This document shows, piece after piece, positions 35,088-43,802 of a stretch of DNA of 63,998 nt. Under the pieces are notes generated by a model. It saw only the letters and a list, made by a program, of their open reading frames with translations, did not search any database and was not told where the DNA came from. Source of the stretch: an uncultured Oscillospiraceae bacterium (GTDB lineage: Bacteria > Bacillota > Clostridia > Oscillospirales > Oscillospiraceae); the NCBI GenBank assembly GCA_934591845.1, contig CAKTPO010000012.1, positions 1-63,998 of the forward strand, in the 5' to 3' direction. The position numbers and the translations under genes were made by a program. Each line of letters begins with the position of its first letter. Position 1 is the stretch's first letter.

Positions 35088-36428
35088 ATGGACCATTTAA
35101 AAGGCAAAGATTTTTGGAAGGTACTTCCTTTCTTCCTGGTACTGGGTCTGCTGACCCTGGCGGCCTACTGCATTCCTCTGCGGCCCACAGTTTCCTACAC
35201 GGAAAAGCGGACGCTGACCCAGTTTCCGGAGTTCACCCTGCCCAGGCTTGTATCCGGAGAATACTTCCAGGGCATTACCCTATGGTTTTCTGACACCTTT
35301 CCAGGCCGGGAAACCTGGCTCAATGTCAGCGCAGAAATTCAGAATCTCTATGGCAGTTCCGATGTGTACGTAGCCCCGGCCCTGCCGGATGTTCAGGATG
35401 TTCAGGAAGAGCCGGCGCAGCCGGAAAAACCGGAAACTGCCCCGGTAAGCCCCCAGGAAGAGACCCAGCCCCAGGAGACTGCCCCGGAAGCCGTTGCCAC
35501 CGAGGAGCAAAAGTGGGGCGGCGTCGATGCCGGAGCGGCAGAGGAAATCGGCAAAGGTGCCGTTATCCAGATCGGTGACTCCGCTTTTAACCAGATGGGC
35601 ATGAACGAGGGTCTGTGCAAACGCTATGGCCAGTCCCTCAGCCGTCTGGCGGAGCTTCTGCCGGATGTCCGGGTCATCAGCGCACCGGCCCCCACCGCCG
35701 TCGGCGTGATGGTGGAGCCTCAATATCTGGAAAATCTGAACTGCGCCCACCAGGACCTGGTGCAGAACACCCTCCACGAAAACATGAGTGATGCCGTTGT
35801 AAAAGTCGATGTGTTCTCCAATATGGTTTCCCACAACAGTGAATACATCTACTTCCGCACCGACCACCACTGGACCGCCCTGGGTGCTTACTACGCCTAC
35901 CAGGCCATCTGTCAGGCAACGGACCAGACCCCGGCCCCGCTGGACAGCTTCACCCCCTGGGACCAGGGTACCTTTACAGGCAGCCTTTACGGCCAGGCCC
36001 GGTGGCCCCGCAAGCTCAAAAAGGACGACTGCATCGCCTACATCCCCCAGGGCGACATCACCATGATGGTCAAAGACAAAGGCTCTTTCCAGGAAATGCC
36101 CCTGCTGCGGGACATGACCAAGGGCAACGAAAACGAAAAATACGTTACCTTCCTCAGCAGCGACCACGCCCTGTGCGAGATCACCAACAATTCCCTGCCG
36201 GAAGGCACCGCGTGTCTTTTGGTCAAAGACTCCTTCGGCAACTGCCTGGCCCCGTTCCTGACCCAGAATTATCACAAGGTATACGCCATGGACTACCGGA
36301 AATACGGCGTATCGGGTCTTAAATACTTCGTAGAAAACAACGATGTCCAGGACGTGATTTTCAGCCCCTACCTCATCGCCACCCAGTCCATCCTGGGCAA
36401 CGACCTGATCAGCGGGCTTTGCAACTAA
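35088..36428 (+). CDS. DHHW-motif exported protein, MBOAT partner (AlgX/AlgJ-like)
   Basis: A 446-residue protein with one N-terminal membrane helix (residues 10-30), a Pro/Glu-rich linker (about 105-150) and a SGNH-hydrolase-like domain. The diagnostic TDHHWTALGAYYAY lies near residue 265, QIGDSAFNQ near 163 and LVKDSFGNCLAPFL near 380, giving a plausible Ser-His-Asp set. Proteins of this kind take the acyl group from the MBOAT enzyme and complete O-acetylation outside the cell. It is the second gene of a two-gene operon ending in a terminator at 36434-36467. Confidence 0.9.
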   Translation: MDHLKGKDFWKVLPFFLVLGLLTLAAYCIPLRPTVSYTEKRTLTQFPEFTLPRLVSGEYFQGITLWFSDTFPGRETWLNVSAEIQNLYGSSDVYVAPALPDVQDVQEEPAQPEKPETAPVSPQEETQPQETAPEAVATEEQKWGGVDAGAAEEIGKGAVIQIGDSAFNQMGMNEGLCKRYGQSLSRLAELLPDVRVISAPAPTAVGVMVEPQYLENLNCAHQDLVQNTLHENMSDAVVKVDVFSNMVSHNSEYIYFRTDHHWTALGAYYAYQAICQATDQTPAPLDSFTPWDQGTFTGSLYGQARWPRKLKKDDCIAYIPQGDITMMVKDKGSFQEMPLLRDMTKGNENEKYVTFLSSDHALCEITNNSLPEGTACLLVKDSFGNCLAPFLTQNYHKVYAMDYRKYGVSGLKYFVENNDVQDVIFSPYLIATQSILGNDLISGLCN

Positions 36429-36433
36429 AAACC

Positions 36434-36467
36434 CCAGGGCTGCTTTTAACGGCGGCCCTGGTTTTTT
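36434..36467 (+). terminator. Terminator of the MBOAT-DHHW operon
   Basis: CCAGGGC (36434-36440) pairs with GCCCTGG (36455-36461), followed by a run of T. Confidence 0.85.
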
Positions 36468-36482
36468 ATGTTCCGAAAATGC

Positions 36483-36620
36483 GAAAAACGTTGTACGTTC
36501 CGGAACGGCACATAGGCCGTTCCCTACGGTTTTGCTGATGGGTTGTACCATTCGTCCGCACAGGTTATATTCGAAACGTAGCGGGCGACAAAATTGCCGC
36601 CCCTACAGTCAATTTGTCTC
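36483..36620. repeat. Partial composite intergenic repeat, copy D (no gene)
   Basis: GGAACGGCACATAGGCCGTTCCCTACGGTTTTGCTGATGGG is the same palindromic module seen in copies A-C, followed by a diverged GTCCGCACAGGTTATATTCGAAACGTAGCGG stretch. The remaining 180 bases to the sigma factor gene hold nothing that I recognise. Confidence 0.7.
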
Positions 36621-36800
36621 GTAATACCATATTTTGGCGCAGCTATTCACCGTATTATGTGCTGAAAATAGTTAAAATATGGTATGTGATGAACCAAACG
36701 GTTTGAAAAAAAATACCCCCTATGATAAACTATTTTCGAAAACCTGTGACCCGGGGCCGGTAAATTCGTACTGTCAGGGTGAAGAACAAAGGAACCCCTG

Positions 36801-37388
36801 ATGCAGAGGTTCCCGAAAAAGGATGTGACACCATTGGAAGATTCCCAAATCATTGCATTGTTCTGGGCCAGGGAGGAAGATGCCATTGCCCAGACCCACG
36901 CCGCCTATGGCAGAAAGCTTTTCTGCCTGTCGGAGCGTATTTTAGGCAGCCGGCAGGATGCCGAGGAGAGTGTCAACGATACGTATCTGAAAGTCTGGAA
37001 TTTGATTCCGCCCCAAAGGCCCCGGTTTTTCTATGCTTTTCTGGCCTCCATCTGCCGCCATCTGTCCTTTCACCGGCTGGACTGGAACCAGGCCGCCAAG
37101 CGAAAGGCCCAGGTGGTGACCCTGACAGAGGAAATGGAGCTGTGCATCCCCGACCCCAGCCGGGAACGGGAACTGGAGGCCCGGGAAATCGGACAGGCCC
37201 TGACCGCTTTTCTGGAAACTCTGCCCCGGCAGACCCGGCTGATTTTCCTGCGGCGGTACTGGCACCTGGACACCATTGCGCAAATCGCCGCCCGGTACGG
37301 TCTTACGGAGAGCAAGGTCAAAATGCAGCTCAGCCGCACCAGGGGAAAGCTGCGGACATTTCTGGAACAGGAGGAAATAACGGTATGA
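36801..37388 (+). CDS. ECF-type RNA polymerase sigma factor
   Basis: A 195-residue sigma-70 family factor with only regions 2 and 4. Region 2 covers about residues 25-95 (SRQDAEESVNDTYLKVW in the middle). Region 4 is LPRQTRLIFLRRYWHLDTIAQIAARYGLTESKVK-like near 140-175, with the helix-turn-helix AARYGLTESKVKMQLSR. It ends in an ATGA overlap with a single-helix membrane protein, the usual arrangement of an ECF sigma factor and its anti-sigma factor. The promoter that it recognises cannot be read; no clear sigma-A promoter was found upstream either. Confidence 0.9.
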   Translation: MQRFPKKDVTPLEDSQIIALFWAREEDAIAQTHAAYGRKLFCLSERILGSRQDAEESVNDTYLKVWNLIPPQRPRFFYAFLASICRHLSFHRLDWNQAAKRKAQVVTLTEEMELCIPDPSRERELEAREIGQALTAFLETLPRQTRLIFLRRYWHLDTIAQIAARYGLTESKVKMQLSRTRGKLRTFLEQEEITV

Positions 37389-38806
37389 ACGGAAAAGACT
37401 TGATGATAGGCCTGAGCTGCATCGATCAAAAGCTCATTGAAGAATCCGAGTGTGAAGGACTTTTCCGGGAGGCTGCCCCCCGGTCCCCCAGAAAGAGCCT
37501 CCGTCGGCCCCTGCTCATTGCGGCGGTGCTGCTCCTTGCAGCGGCTCTGGTAGGCTGTGCGGTGGTCTGGGCCAGCATCCTCTTTGGCTCTCCCAAGGAG
37601 ATGATTGCCGGCCTTTACGGTGAAAACACCGGTTATTCCAGTGCCGCCCCCAGGGATGACTATGACCCGGAAAAGCCTGACTCCCAGGGCTGGACCACTC
37701 CCGGCTTTGAAAAGCAGCCGGTAGAGGAAACCGTGGCCCAGGAACTTCAAAAACGGGTCTCCCCTGTGGGCCAGAGCATTGATGCCCAGGGCCTTAAACT
37801 GACGGTAGATGCCTATATCTATGACAGCGCCACCCAATGCGGACTCATCACCATGCTGCTGGAACACGACACACCCTTTTCTGATGACCAGCTGTGCCTG
37901 GGGCGTGACGGATGTCTGGGCGGCATCGATGGATTGCTTTTGAACTTCAATCAGTACGGCTGGCCCTATCTGATTCCGGAAAAAACCACACAGAACCAGT
38001 TGGCCTTTACCTTCTATTTCCGGGCGGACCTGCGCAGCGGAACGAACCTGCTGGTCTCCTTCCCGGATTTTGACAGCCAGGACCGCTATGAGGAATACGA
38101 GAAAAACCGCCCCGGTGAGATTGCCGCTATCCGTCAGCGGCTGAAACAGGAACTGACCCCGGAGGAGGTGGCCCAAAAGCTTCAGGAACTGCAATACACC
38201 CGGGGCTATAGTGAAGAATATGACGACTACTATTTCCTGGCCGCCTATGAATATGATCAGGCCCATGCAGACAGCCTCACCACCCCAGAGAATCTGGAAC
38301 GGCAGTCCATGGAGCAGCAGCTGCGGCAGGAACTGACCCCAGAGGAAGCGGAAGCAAAGCTGCGGGCCCTCTGGGGGGACGAGCTGGTAGAGGAGACCTT
38401 TGCCGGTCGCATGGAGGAGGTTCCGGATTTTGCCTACAGCGAACTGGCGGACCGGAAATATGAGCAGAACCATCTGGACGAAATGATCTGTGTGTCCCTG
38501 CCGGACAGCGGCAGCCTACCCTATCGAACCTTTGGTCAGGGAGGTGTGTATGTAAATTCCCTGGCTGTAAGGATCCAGACTTCCCGTTATGCAGAGGAGG
38601 GCAGTGATATTCACACGCTGATTTTCCATATGACTGATGGCACGTCATTTGTGGTAGCGGATGGGCTTACCGATAATACACTGTTCAAGCGTGGAATCGA
38701 GCATGGTGACTCTCTGTATATGCTGAACAGTGCCATCAACATTGACAAAATCCAGTCCATCGAGGTAGCAGGAAATACCGAAGCCTGCACCCTGGAAGCA
38801 GATTGA
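37385..38806 (+). CDS. Membrane-anchored anti-sigma-like protein (unknown ectodomain)
   Basis: A 473-residue single-pass protein: a cytoplasmic N-terminus of about 40 basic residues, a membrane helix (about 44-65; LLIAAVLLLAAALVGCAVVW) and an extracellular part of about 400 residues with no recognised fold. Two copies of an LRQELTPEE-type helix (near 255 and 317; QELTPEEVAQKL and QELTPEEAEAKL) suggest an internal repeat. The ATG at 37385 overlaps the sigma gene stop. From context it is the sigma factor's regulator, with an external sensor domain. The family resembles DUF4179-type proteins; I am not certain. Confidence 0.75.
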   Translation: MNGKDLMIGLSCIDQKLIEESECEGLFREAAPRSPRKSLRRPLLIAAVLLLAAALVGCAVVWASILFGSPKEMIAGLYGENTGYSSAAPRDDYDPEKPDSQGWTTPGFEKQPVEETVAQELQKRVSPVGQSIDAQGLKLTVDAYIYDSATQCGLITMLLEHDTPFSDDQLCLGRDGCLGGIDGLLLNFNQYGWPYLIPEKTTQNQLAFTFYFRADLRSGTNLLVSFPDFDSQDRYEEYEKNRPGEIAAIRQRLKQELTPEEVAQKLQELQYTRGYSEEYDDYYFLAAYEYDQAHADSLTTPENLERQSMEQQLRQELTPEEAEAKLRALWGDELVEETFAGRMEEVPDFAYSELADRKYEQNHLDEMICVSLPDSGSLPYRTFGQGGVYVNSLAVRIQTSRYAEEGSDIHTLIFHMTDGTSFVVADGLTDNTLFKRGIEHGDSLYMLNSAINIDKIQSIEVAGNTEACTLEAD

Positions 38807-38836
38807 GGCTGCGGCCCATTTCTGTGACCCTCGGCG

Positions 38837-38865
38837 TTGATTTTCAAATATTGCGGTGCTATAAT
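38837..38865 (+). promoter_or_regulatory. Sigma-A promoter of the second MoxR-VWA pair
   Basis: TTGATT (38837-38842), a 17-bp spacer and a perfect TATAAT (38860-38865), about 50 bases before the TTG start. Confidence 0.8.
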
Positions 38866-38917
38866 GGGTCCAAAATAAGGGGATCTTTTCCTCCCCGCAG
38901 AAAGGAAGCGCAGGGTT

Positions 38918-39832
38918 TTGTTGGATTTTTTGGAGCAGGAGCAGATCAGCCGGGACCTGCTGGAGGGCATTCGGGCCTACCGGAATACCTATCCAACACC
39001 GCCGGAGCTATTAAACCGGGTACCCAAACCCCGGTATCATTACTATGGAAAAGAGGTCTGGGAGGCATCCATTGCAGCCATTTTGTGCGGCGAAAACCTA
39101 CTGCTGGCAGGCAGCAAGGCCACGGGCAAAAACGTATTGGCGGAGAATCTGGCCCAGGTTTTTGCCCGGCCCAGCTGGGATGTGTCCTTCCATGTGAATA
39201 TGGATGCCGCCAGCCTGATCGGCATGGACACCTTTGAGAACGGTCAGGTGACATTCCGGCCCGGCCCGGTGTACCTGTGCGCCCGGCATGGAGGTTTTGG
39301 AATTCTGGATGAAATCAATATGGCCAAAAACGAGGCCCTGGCGGTGCTTCATGCCACATTGGACTTCCGCCGGGCCATTGATGTGCCGGGATATGACCGG
39401 GTGGAGGTCAGCCCTGCCGCCCGGTTCATCGGCACCATGAACTATGGCTACGCCGGAACCCGGGAGCTCAACGAAGCACTGACCAGCCGGTTCGCGGTGA
39501 TCCAGATGCCTGCTATTGACCAAAACGGCCTGGAACGGCTTTTGGCAGAGGAATTCCCCACCCTGGAAAAGAAGTACCGGGGGCAGTTTGTGCAGCTGTT
39601 TCTGGATTTGCAGAAGAAGTGCGAAAGCGCGGAGGTTTCCACCAAAGCTTTGGATTTGCGGGGAATGCTGGATGCCCTGAATCTCATCCGGCGGGGCATC
39701 AACGCCGGGACGGCCCTGGATATGGGCATTACCAACAAGGCCTTTGACAGCTACGAGCAAGGGCTGATCCGGGATGTGATCGCCGCCAGAATTCCCGGAA
39801 AGCTGGATAGATCCCGTCTGTTTACCGACTGA
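38918..39832 (+). CDS. MoxR-like AAA+ ATPase with TTG start
   Basis: A 304-residue AAA+ ATPase, a different branch from the one at 22480. Walker A is GSKATGKNVLA near residue 66, with Asn after the Lys in place of Ser/Thr; Walker B is GGFGILDEINMAK near 128; sensor 1 is FIGTMNYGYAGTRELNEALTSRF near 170. No ATG is available at the N-terminus: the best start is the TTG at 38918, preceded by AAAGGAAG. The next gene, a CobT/NorD-like VWA protein, follows after one base. Such pairs act as ATP-driven activators or metal-insertion chaperones; the client is not visible. Confidence 0.87.
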   Translation: MLDFLEQEQISRDLLEGIRAYRNTYPTPPELLNRVPKPRYHYYGKEVWEASIAAILCGENLLLAGSKATGKNVLAENLAQVFARPSWDVSFHVNMDAASLIGMDTFENGQVTFRPGPVYLCARHGGFGILDEINMAKNEALAVLHATLDFRRAIDVPGYDRVEVSPAARFIGTMNYGYAGTRELNEALTSRFAVIQMPAIDQNGLERLLAEEFPTLEKKYRGQFVQLFLDLQKKCESAEVSTKALDLRGMLDALNLIRRGINAGTALDMGITNKAFDSYEQGLIRDVIAARIPGKLDRSRLFTD

Positions 39833-39833
39833 T

Positions 39834-41585
39834 ATGGCACACTCCAACTATACTGCCCGCCAGAAGCGGGCCATCAATCAGGTGTGGGATGCCTGTGGGG
39901 ATTACAGCTTTGAGCCCCAATTTTTGGCCATGGCTCCTGACGGCCAGCCGGACCTCTACATGAACTGCATCATTGGCCTGGTTCACAAGTGGCTGGGAGA
40001 CCGGATGCCTGCCGACCTGTTTGCCGCCTGGGCAGGAGATGCAAGGCAGGGCATGTACGATGATTTGGCCTGGCTTGCCCTTGAAAATGCGGTCTACGAA
40101 AAAGAGCTGCCGGAACGGCCCGCCCTGGAAGGGCTGCGGATGGCCCACGCCGCCGATTTTTTCGCCTCGGAATATCAGCTATCCCGGCAGGAATGGATGG
40201 AAAAGAACCAACTGGTGTATGCCATCCAGTCTGCCCGGTGGAAGACCGTGCTGGGGCAGCGGCTCCCGGTACTGGCCCCCTGGGAAAAGGGACTGTCCAT
40301 TGCCCTGACCTGCCCCGGTACCATGAGCGGTGAGGAGTTGGCAGCGGCCATCCGTGGGGCCTTCCAAAAATATCTCCGTTTTGACGGCACTGCCCACAGC
40401 AAAGCGCCTATTTCCCTCCACTTTGGAGAACGCTGGGTGCCCTTGCTGACCAAGCTTTTTACCACAGAAATGGTACGCACCGATGATTTGGCCATAGGCC
40501 GGTCCGTGGCCTCCGGGGGACAGGGACTGGCCCGCCCCCTGGGGGCACTGCGTGCCCAGCTGCGCTCCAATGAAGGACAGTCCGGAGACCGGGAATATGT
40601 AGAAAGCTGCTTTGGCCGCAGCATGTATTCCCCCCGGGAGCTGTCCCTTCTGGAGCAGCGCTGCTGCACCGGGAACCACCTGGGCTGTCACCTCTGGTTC
40701 ACCCGGGGATATCCGGTGCCTGGAAAGCCCGTGGGCGCCGATGCTCAGAGGCTTGCCCACCAGGCAGCAGAACAGGCCAAGCGAAACCGAAAAAGCTACA
40801 TTCAAAACAGCGACCTCTACCAAAGTGCCCTTCTGCGGCTCACTGAGCATATCCGCAACTGTATGCTGACCCAGCAGCAGCCGGACACCGTTCCCGCCCG
40901 GCAGGGCCACGTTGACAGCCGCCGGGTCTGGCGTATGCCGGTGGTGCTGGATGACAAGGTGTTTTTGCGCAGTGAGGAGGAAAGCAACCCCGGCTTTACG
41001 GTGGACTTGCTGCTGGATGGCTCCGCCTCCCGGCTCCACTGTCAGGAAACCATTGCCGCCCAGGGCTATATTCTGGCCAAAAGCCTGGCAAACTGCCATA
41101 TTCCCGTGCGGGTCAGCAGCTTTTGCAGCCTCCGGGGGTATACGGTGCTGCGGATTTTGAAGGACTATCAGGAGCAAAACGGGGAACAGAAGATTTTTCA
41201 GTACTTTGCCGCCGGTTGGAACCGGGACGGTCTGGCCCTGCGCATGGCGGGTGAACTGCTGAGTGTCGCCCCCCGGGACAAGCACCTGCTGATCCTTCTG
41301 ACGGATGCCAGCCCGGACGACAGCCACAAAGTTCCACCCACCGGAAAAATCCCCCTGAGCCGGGACTATGACGGAGATCTGGGTGTCCAGGATACCGCCC
41401 AGGAGGTCCGAGCCCTCCGCCACCAGGGCTTCCGGGTCGCCGCCGTCTTTATGGGCCAAAACGCCAACTTCCCCAACGCCCAGCAAATCTACAACCGAGA
41501 CCTGGCCCCCATCCACAAAATGGACCAACTTTCCGCCGCCGCAGGCAAGCTCATCCAATCAGAGATCATGGAACTGTCCGGCTGA
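39834..41585 (+). CDS. CobT/NorD-like VWA-domain protein
   Basis: A 583-residue protein whose C-terminal third is a VWA domain with MIDAS motif LLLDGSASR near residue 388 and LLILLTDASPDD near 484. The N-terminal 200 residues include a predicted metallopeptidase-like region (DUF2201-type, from the pattern), but without an HExxH that I can see. The mid-section is basic and helical. It probably couples the preceding ATPase to a client protein, as in cobalt/magnesium chelatase or nitric-oxide reductase activation; neither client is present. A terminator follows. Confidence 0.82.
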   Translation: MAHSNYTARQKRAINQVWDACGDYSFEPQFLAMAPDGQPDLYMNCIIGLVHKWLGDRMPADLFAAWAGDARQGMYDDLAWLALENAVYEKELPERPALEGLRMAHAADFFASEYQLSRQEWMEKNQLVYAIQSARWKTVLGQRLPVLAPWEKGLSIALTCPGTMSGEELAAAIRGAFQKYLRFDGTAHSKAPISLHFGERWVPLLTKLFTTEMVRTDDLAIGRSVASGGQGLARPLGALRAQLRSNEGQSGDREYVESCFGRSMYSPRELSLLEQRCCTGNHLGCHLWFTRGYPVPGKPVGADAQRLAHQAAEQAKRNRKSYIQNSDLYQSALLRLTEHIRNCMLTQQQPDTVPARQGHVDSRRVWRMPVVLDDKVFLRSEEESNPGFTVDLLLDGSASRLHCQETIAAQGYILAKSLANCHIPVRVSSFCSLRGYTVLRILKDYQEQNGEQKIFQYFAAGWNRDGLALRMAGELLSVAPRDKHLLILLTDASPDDSHKVPPTGKIPLSRDYDGDLGVQDTAQEVRALRHQGFRVAAVFMGQNANFPNAQQIYNRDLAPIHKMDQLSAAAGKLIQSEIMELSG

Positions 41586-41626
41586 CCTTCCTGGGAGGAC
41601 GGGATGCCCACGACGATGCAAACAAG

Positions 41627-41665
41627 CCCCCAAATGCCGGTTGTTCCGGCATTTGGGGGCCATTG
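41627..41665. terminator. Bidirectional terminator between convergent operons
   Basis: CCCCCAAATGCCGG (41627-41640) pairs perfectly with CCGGCATTTGGGGG (41646-41659) around TTGTT. It separates the VWA gene from the glycosyltransferase operon on the other strand. Confidence 0.85.
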
Positions 41666-41672
41666 CTTTTAT

Positions 41673-42704
41673 TTATCCTTTGATGTTCCTGAGGGTTCTT
41701 CGCAGGTTGCCCAAGTGTCTTGCGGCGGTTCCCAGGAGGCACAGCAGTCGGAAATGGCTGCCGTTCATCAGGCCCAGGCAAAGGTCCTTTTTGGGGGCGG
41801 TGGCGATGATTTTGGCGTAAAAGGCATCGGCCCGAATGGCCTTCAGGTGGGCCGTCCGGGAAGGCACCGGGGCGGCGAACTTGGCCACCAGCCAGACCTG
41901 GAACCGGGTCAGGCGGCGGAGCCAGCCCATGTAGGTTTCAAAGTCTTCGGAATTCCACAGGCCTTGATCTTGCAGAAAATCATAGCAGGTTTCTAAGACC
42001 AGGGAGCTGACACGGTATTTTTCGCAGCCCAGGCCGTTGGTGGCAGAATGGGGGTTCTGGGTATAGTTGTAGAGGCTGTCCGGCAGGAACACCGCCTTTT
42101 TGCAGTCCCGGTACAGTGGGATGCTTTGCAGCAGGTCCTCTCCGAAGCGGACGGGATAGAATTCTTTGTGATCCTCTCGGGGCAGCAGCCCCAGGGGGGC
42201 CGCTTTTTTCCACAAAGGGTTATACCAGCCGTCCTGGAATACGATTTTATAAAGCTGCGCCTTGTCCGTCACCGTGCCGATAAAGGCCATCTCCCGGGGG
42301 AAAGGCCGCAAGACCTGGCCCTCATAGACCTGATCCTCTCCCATGAAAATCAAATCTGCCCCGGTTTCCCGGTGGGCCTTGGCAATGGTTTCCAGGGCAT
42401 TGGGTTTCAGAGAGTCGTCAGCATCCAGAAACACCGCCCAGTCTGTGGGCTGTCCTTGACCTAAGCAATACCGGATGGCGGTACGGCGGGCACCGTAAGG
42501 CCCGGTATTTTCCTGGTGCAGGGCGTGGACACGGGCATCCTGGGCCGCAAACCGGTCACACAGTAAACCTGAACCGTCCGGGGAGCCGTCCTCTACCAGC
42601 ACCACCTCAAAGTCCTGCCAGGTCTGGGCAAAGACGGAGCCCATACATTCTTCTAAAAAGGCCTCTGCTTTGTACACCGGAATGAGAATAAAAAACTTCA
42701 TCAC
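41673..42704 (-). CDS. Family 2 glycosyltransferase
   Basis: A 343-residue GT-A fold enzyme. FFILIPVYKAEAFLEECMGS opens the nucleotide-binding part, LVEDGSPDGSG follows near residue 36, and the metal-binding DxD is in VFLDADDSL near 92. The C-terminal 150 residues are a basic helical region that may contact membrane or acceptor. It is the last of four glycosyltransferase genes on the minus strand, directly abutting the one before it. It should add a sugar to a cell-surface polysaccharide or glycolipid. Confidence 0.92.
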   Translation of the reverse strand: MMKFFILIPVYKAEAFLEECMGSVFAQTWQDFEVVLVEDGSPDGSGLLCDRFAAQDARVHALHQENTGPYGARRTAIRYCLGQGQPTDWAVFLDADDSLKPNALETIAKAHRETGADLIFMGEDQVYEGQVLRPFPREMAFIGTVTDKAQLYKIVFQDGWYNPLWKKAAPLGLLPREDHKEFYPVRFGEDLLQSIPLYRDCKKAVFLPDSLYNYTQNPHSATNGLGCEKYRVSSLVLETCYDFLQDQGLWNSEDFETYMGWLRRLTRFQVWLVAKFAAPVPSRTAHLKAIRADAFYAKIIATAPKKDLCLGLMNGSHFRLLCLLGTAARHLGNLRRTLRNIKG

Positions 42705-43802
42705 TTACCCTCCCATGCGGTTTTGGAGCCAAAGGGTCTCACACAGCCACAGATACCGGCGGAATTGCCCCTGGCAAAGGGCCTGGGCCAAGCCCTCGTA
42801 GGGGGGCACCGGGGAAAGGCCCTGAAAATAAGTCTGCTGCAGCTGCCGCTGGGCTTCAAAAATCAGGTAAGGCACCTGCCGGGGAAGACCCCGGGTGCGG
42901 TGGTAGGTCAGCAGCACCATATGGAGAAAATGGGTATAGTCCTGCGGTGTTGGCTCTAGGCCAAAGGCCTGTCGCTCCCGCAGCAGCCGCCGGGTGACAT
43001 AGAGACTTTCCAGGGCCTTGCGTTTTCCTTGAGAGGCGGCGGAAACCCCCTGGGGGTTTAACAGATAGGCAAAAATCGGGGTGGAAACAGAATAAATCGT
43101 CTGGGCCATGGGCAGCAGAATCTGGCAGATCACCGAGTCCTCATACCAGTAGCCCAGGGGAAATTGCAGCGATTCCCACAGCTCCCGGCGAAAGGCCTTG
43201 CCGCAGGTCATGCCGGGAACCTGTTCCCGGTCCAATACGGGGCCCACCGGAAAGCTTTTTCCCGGATGGAGATTGCCCGCCAAATCCTTGCACAGATACC
43301 CTCCCAGAACGATGTCTGCATTCTGTTCCTCGGCGCAGGTCATCAGGGCTTCCAGACTGCCGGGAAGCAGGGTATCGTCACTGTCGTGAAACAGCAGATA
43401 TTTCCCCCGGCTCAGGGCAATGCCCGCATTTCTCGCCCCGGAATGGCCCTGGTTTTCCTGCCGCAGCAGGGTCACATTGGGAAGACTTCCGTAGGAAGAC
43501 AGCACTTCCGGGGTTTCATCCGTAGAACCGTCGTCAATGACCACGGCCTCAAACCGATAGCGGGTCTGCTGGCCCAGAACGGAATCCAGAGCGGCTTTTA
43601 AGTAAGGGGCATTGTTATAGCAAGGAATAATGATGCTCAAATCCACCGGGTGCTCCGGGTGGAGCCAGCCTTCGTCTCTTACAATGCGGCAGCTGCCCCC
43701 GGTATCGGGCCAAAATTCTTCCAGGGGTGGAAAATCCCCCCTGGGGCTTAATAGCTTCCCCACCGACCGGCCCGCTTCCTTGAGTAGCTTCTTGGGATTC
43801 AT
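42705..43802 (-). CDS. Family 2 glycosyltransferase
   Basis: A 365-residue GT2 enzyme with an N-terminal extension of about 50 residues before LSIIIPCYNNAPYLKAAL. VIDDGSTDETPEVL lies near 89 and the DxD-type LFHDSDDTLLPGSLE near 137. The C-terminal half is helical and resembles capsule or teichoic-acid glycosyltransferases. It overlaps the upstream gene by 4 bases and abuts the downstream one, so the four genes are translated as a unit. Confidence 0.91.
   Translation of the reverse strand: MNPKKLLKEAGRSVGKLLSPRGDFPPLEEFWPDTGGSCRIVRDEGWLHPEHPVDLSIIIPCYNNAPYLKAALDSVLGQQTRYRFEAVVIDDGSTDETPEVLSSYGSLPNVTLLRQENQGHSGARNAGIALSRGKYLLFHDSDDTLLPGSLEALMTCAEEQNADIVLGGYLCKDLAGNLHPGKSFPVGPVLDREQVPGMTCGKAFRRELWESLQFPLGYWYEDSVICQILLPMAQTIYSVSTPIFAYLLNPQGVSAASQGKRKALESLYVTRRLLRERQAFGLEPTPQDYTHFLHMVLLTYHRTRGLPRQVPYLIFEAQRQLQQTYFQGLSPVPPYEGLAQALCQGQFRRYLWLCETLWLQNRMGG

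Noticed and set aside
36779..37384. A long frame continuing upstream of the anti-sigma-like gene
   Set aside because: It overlaps the sigma factor in another frame and reads as low-complexity Pro/Gly-rich sequence; the ATG at 37385 with the ATGA overlap is the natural start.
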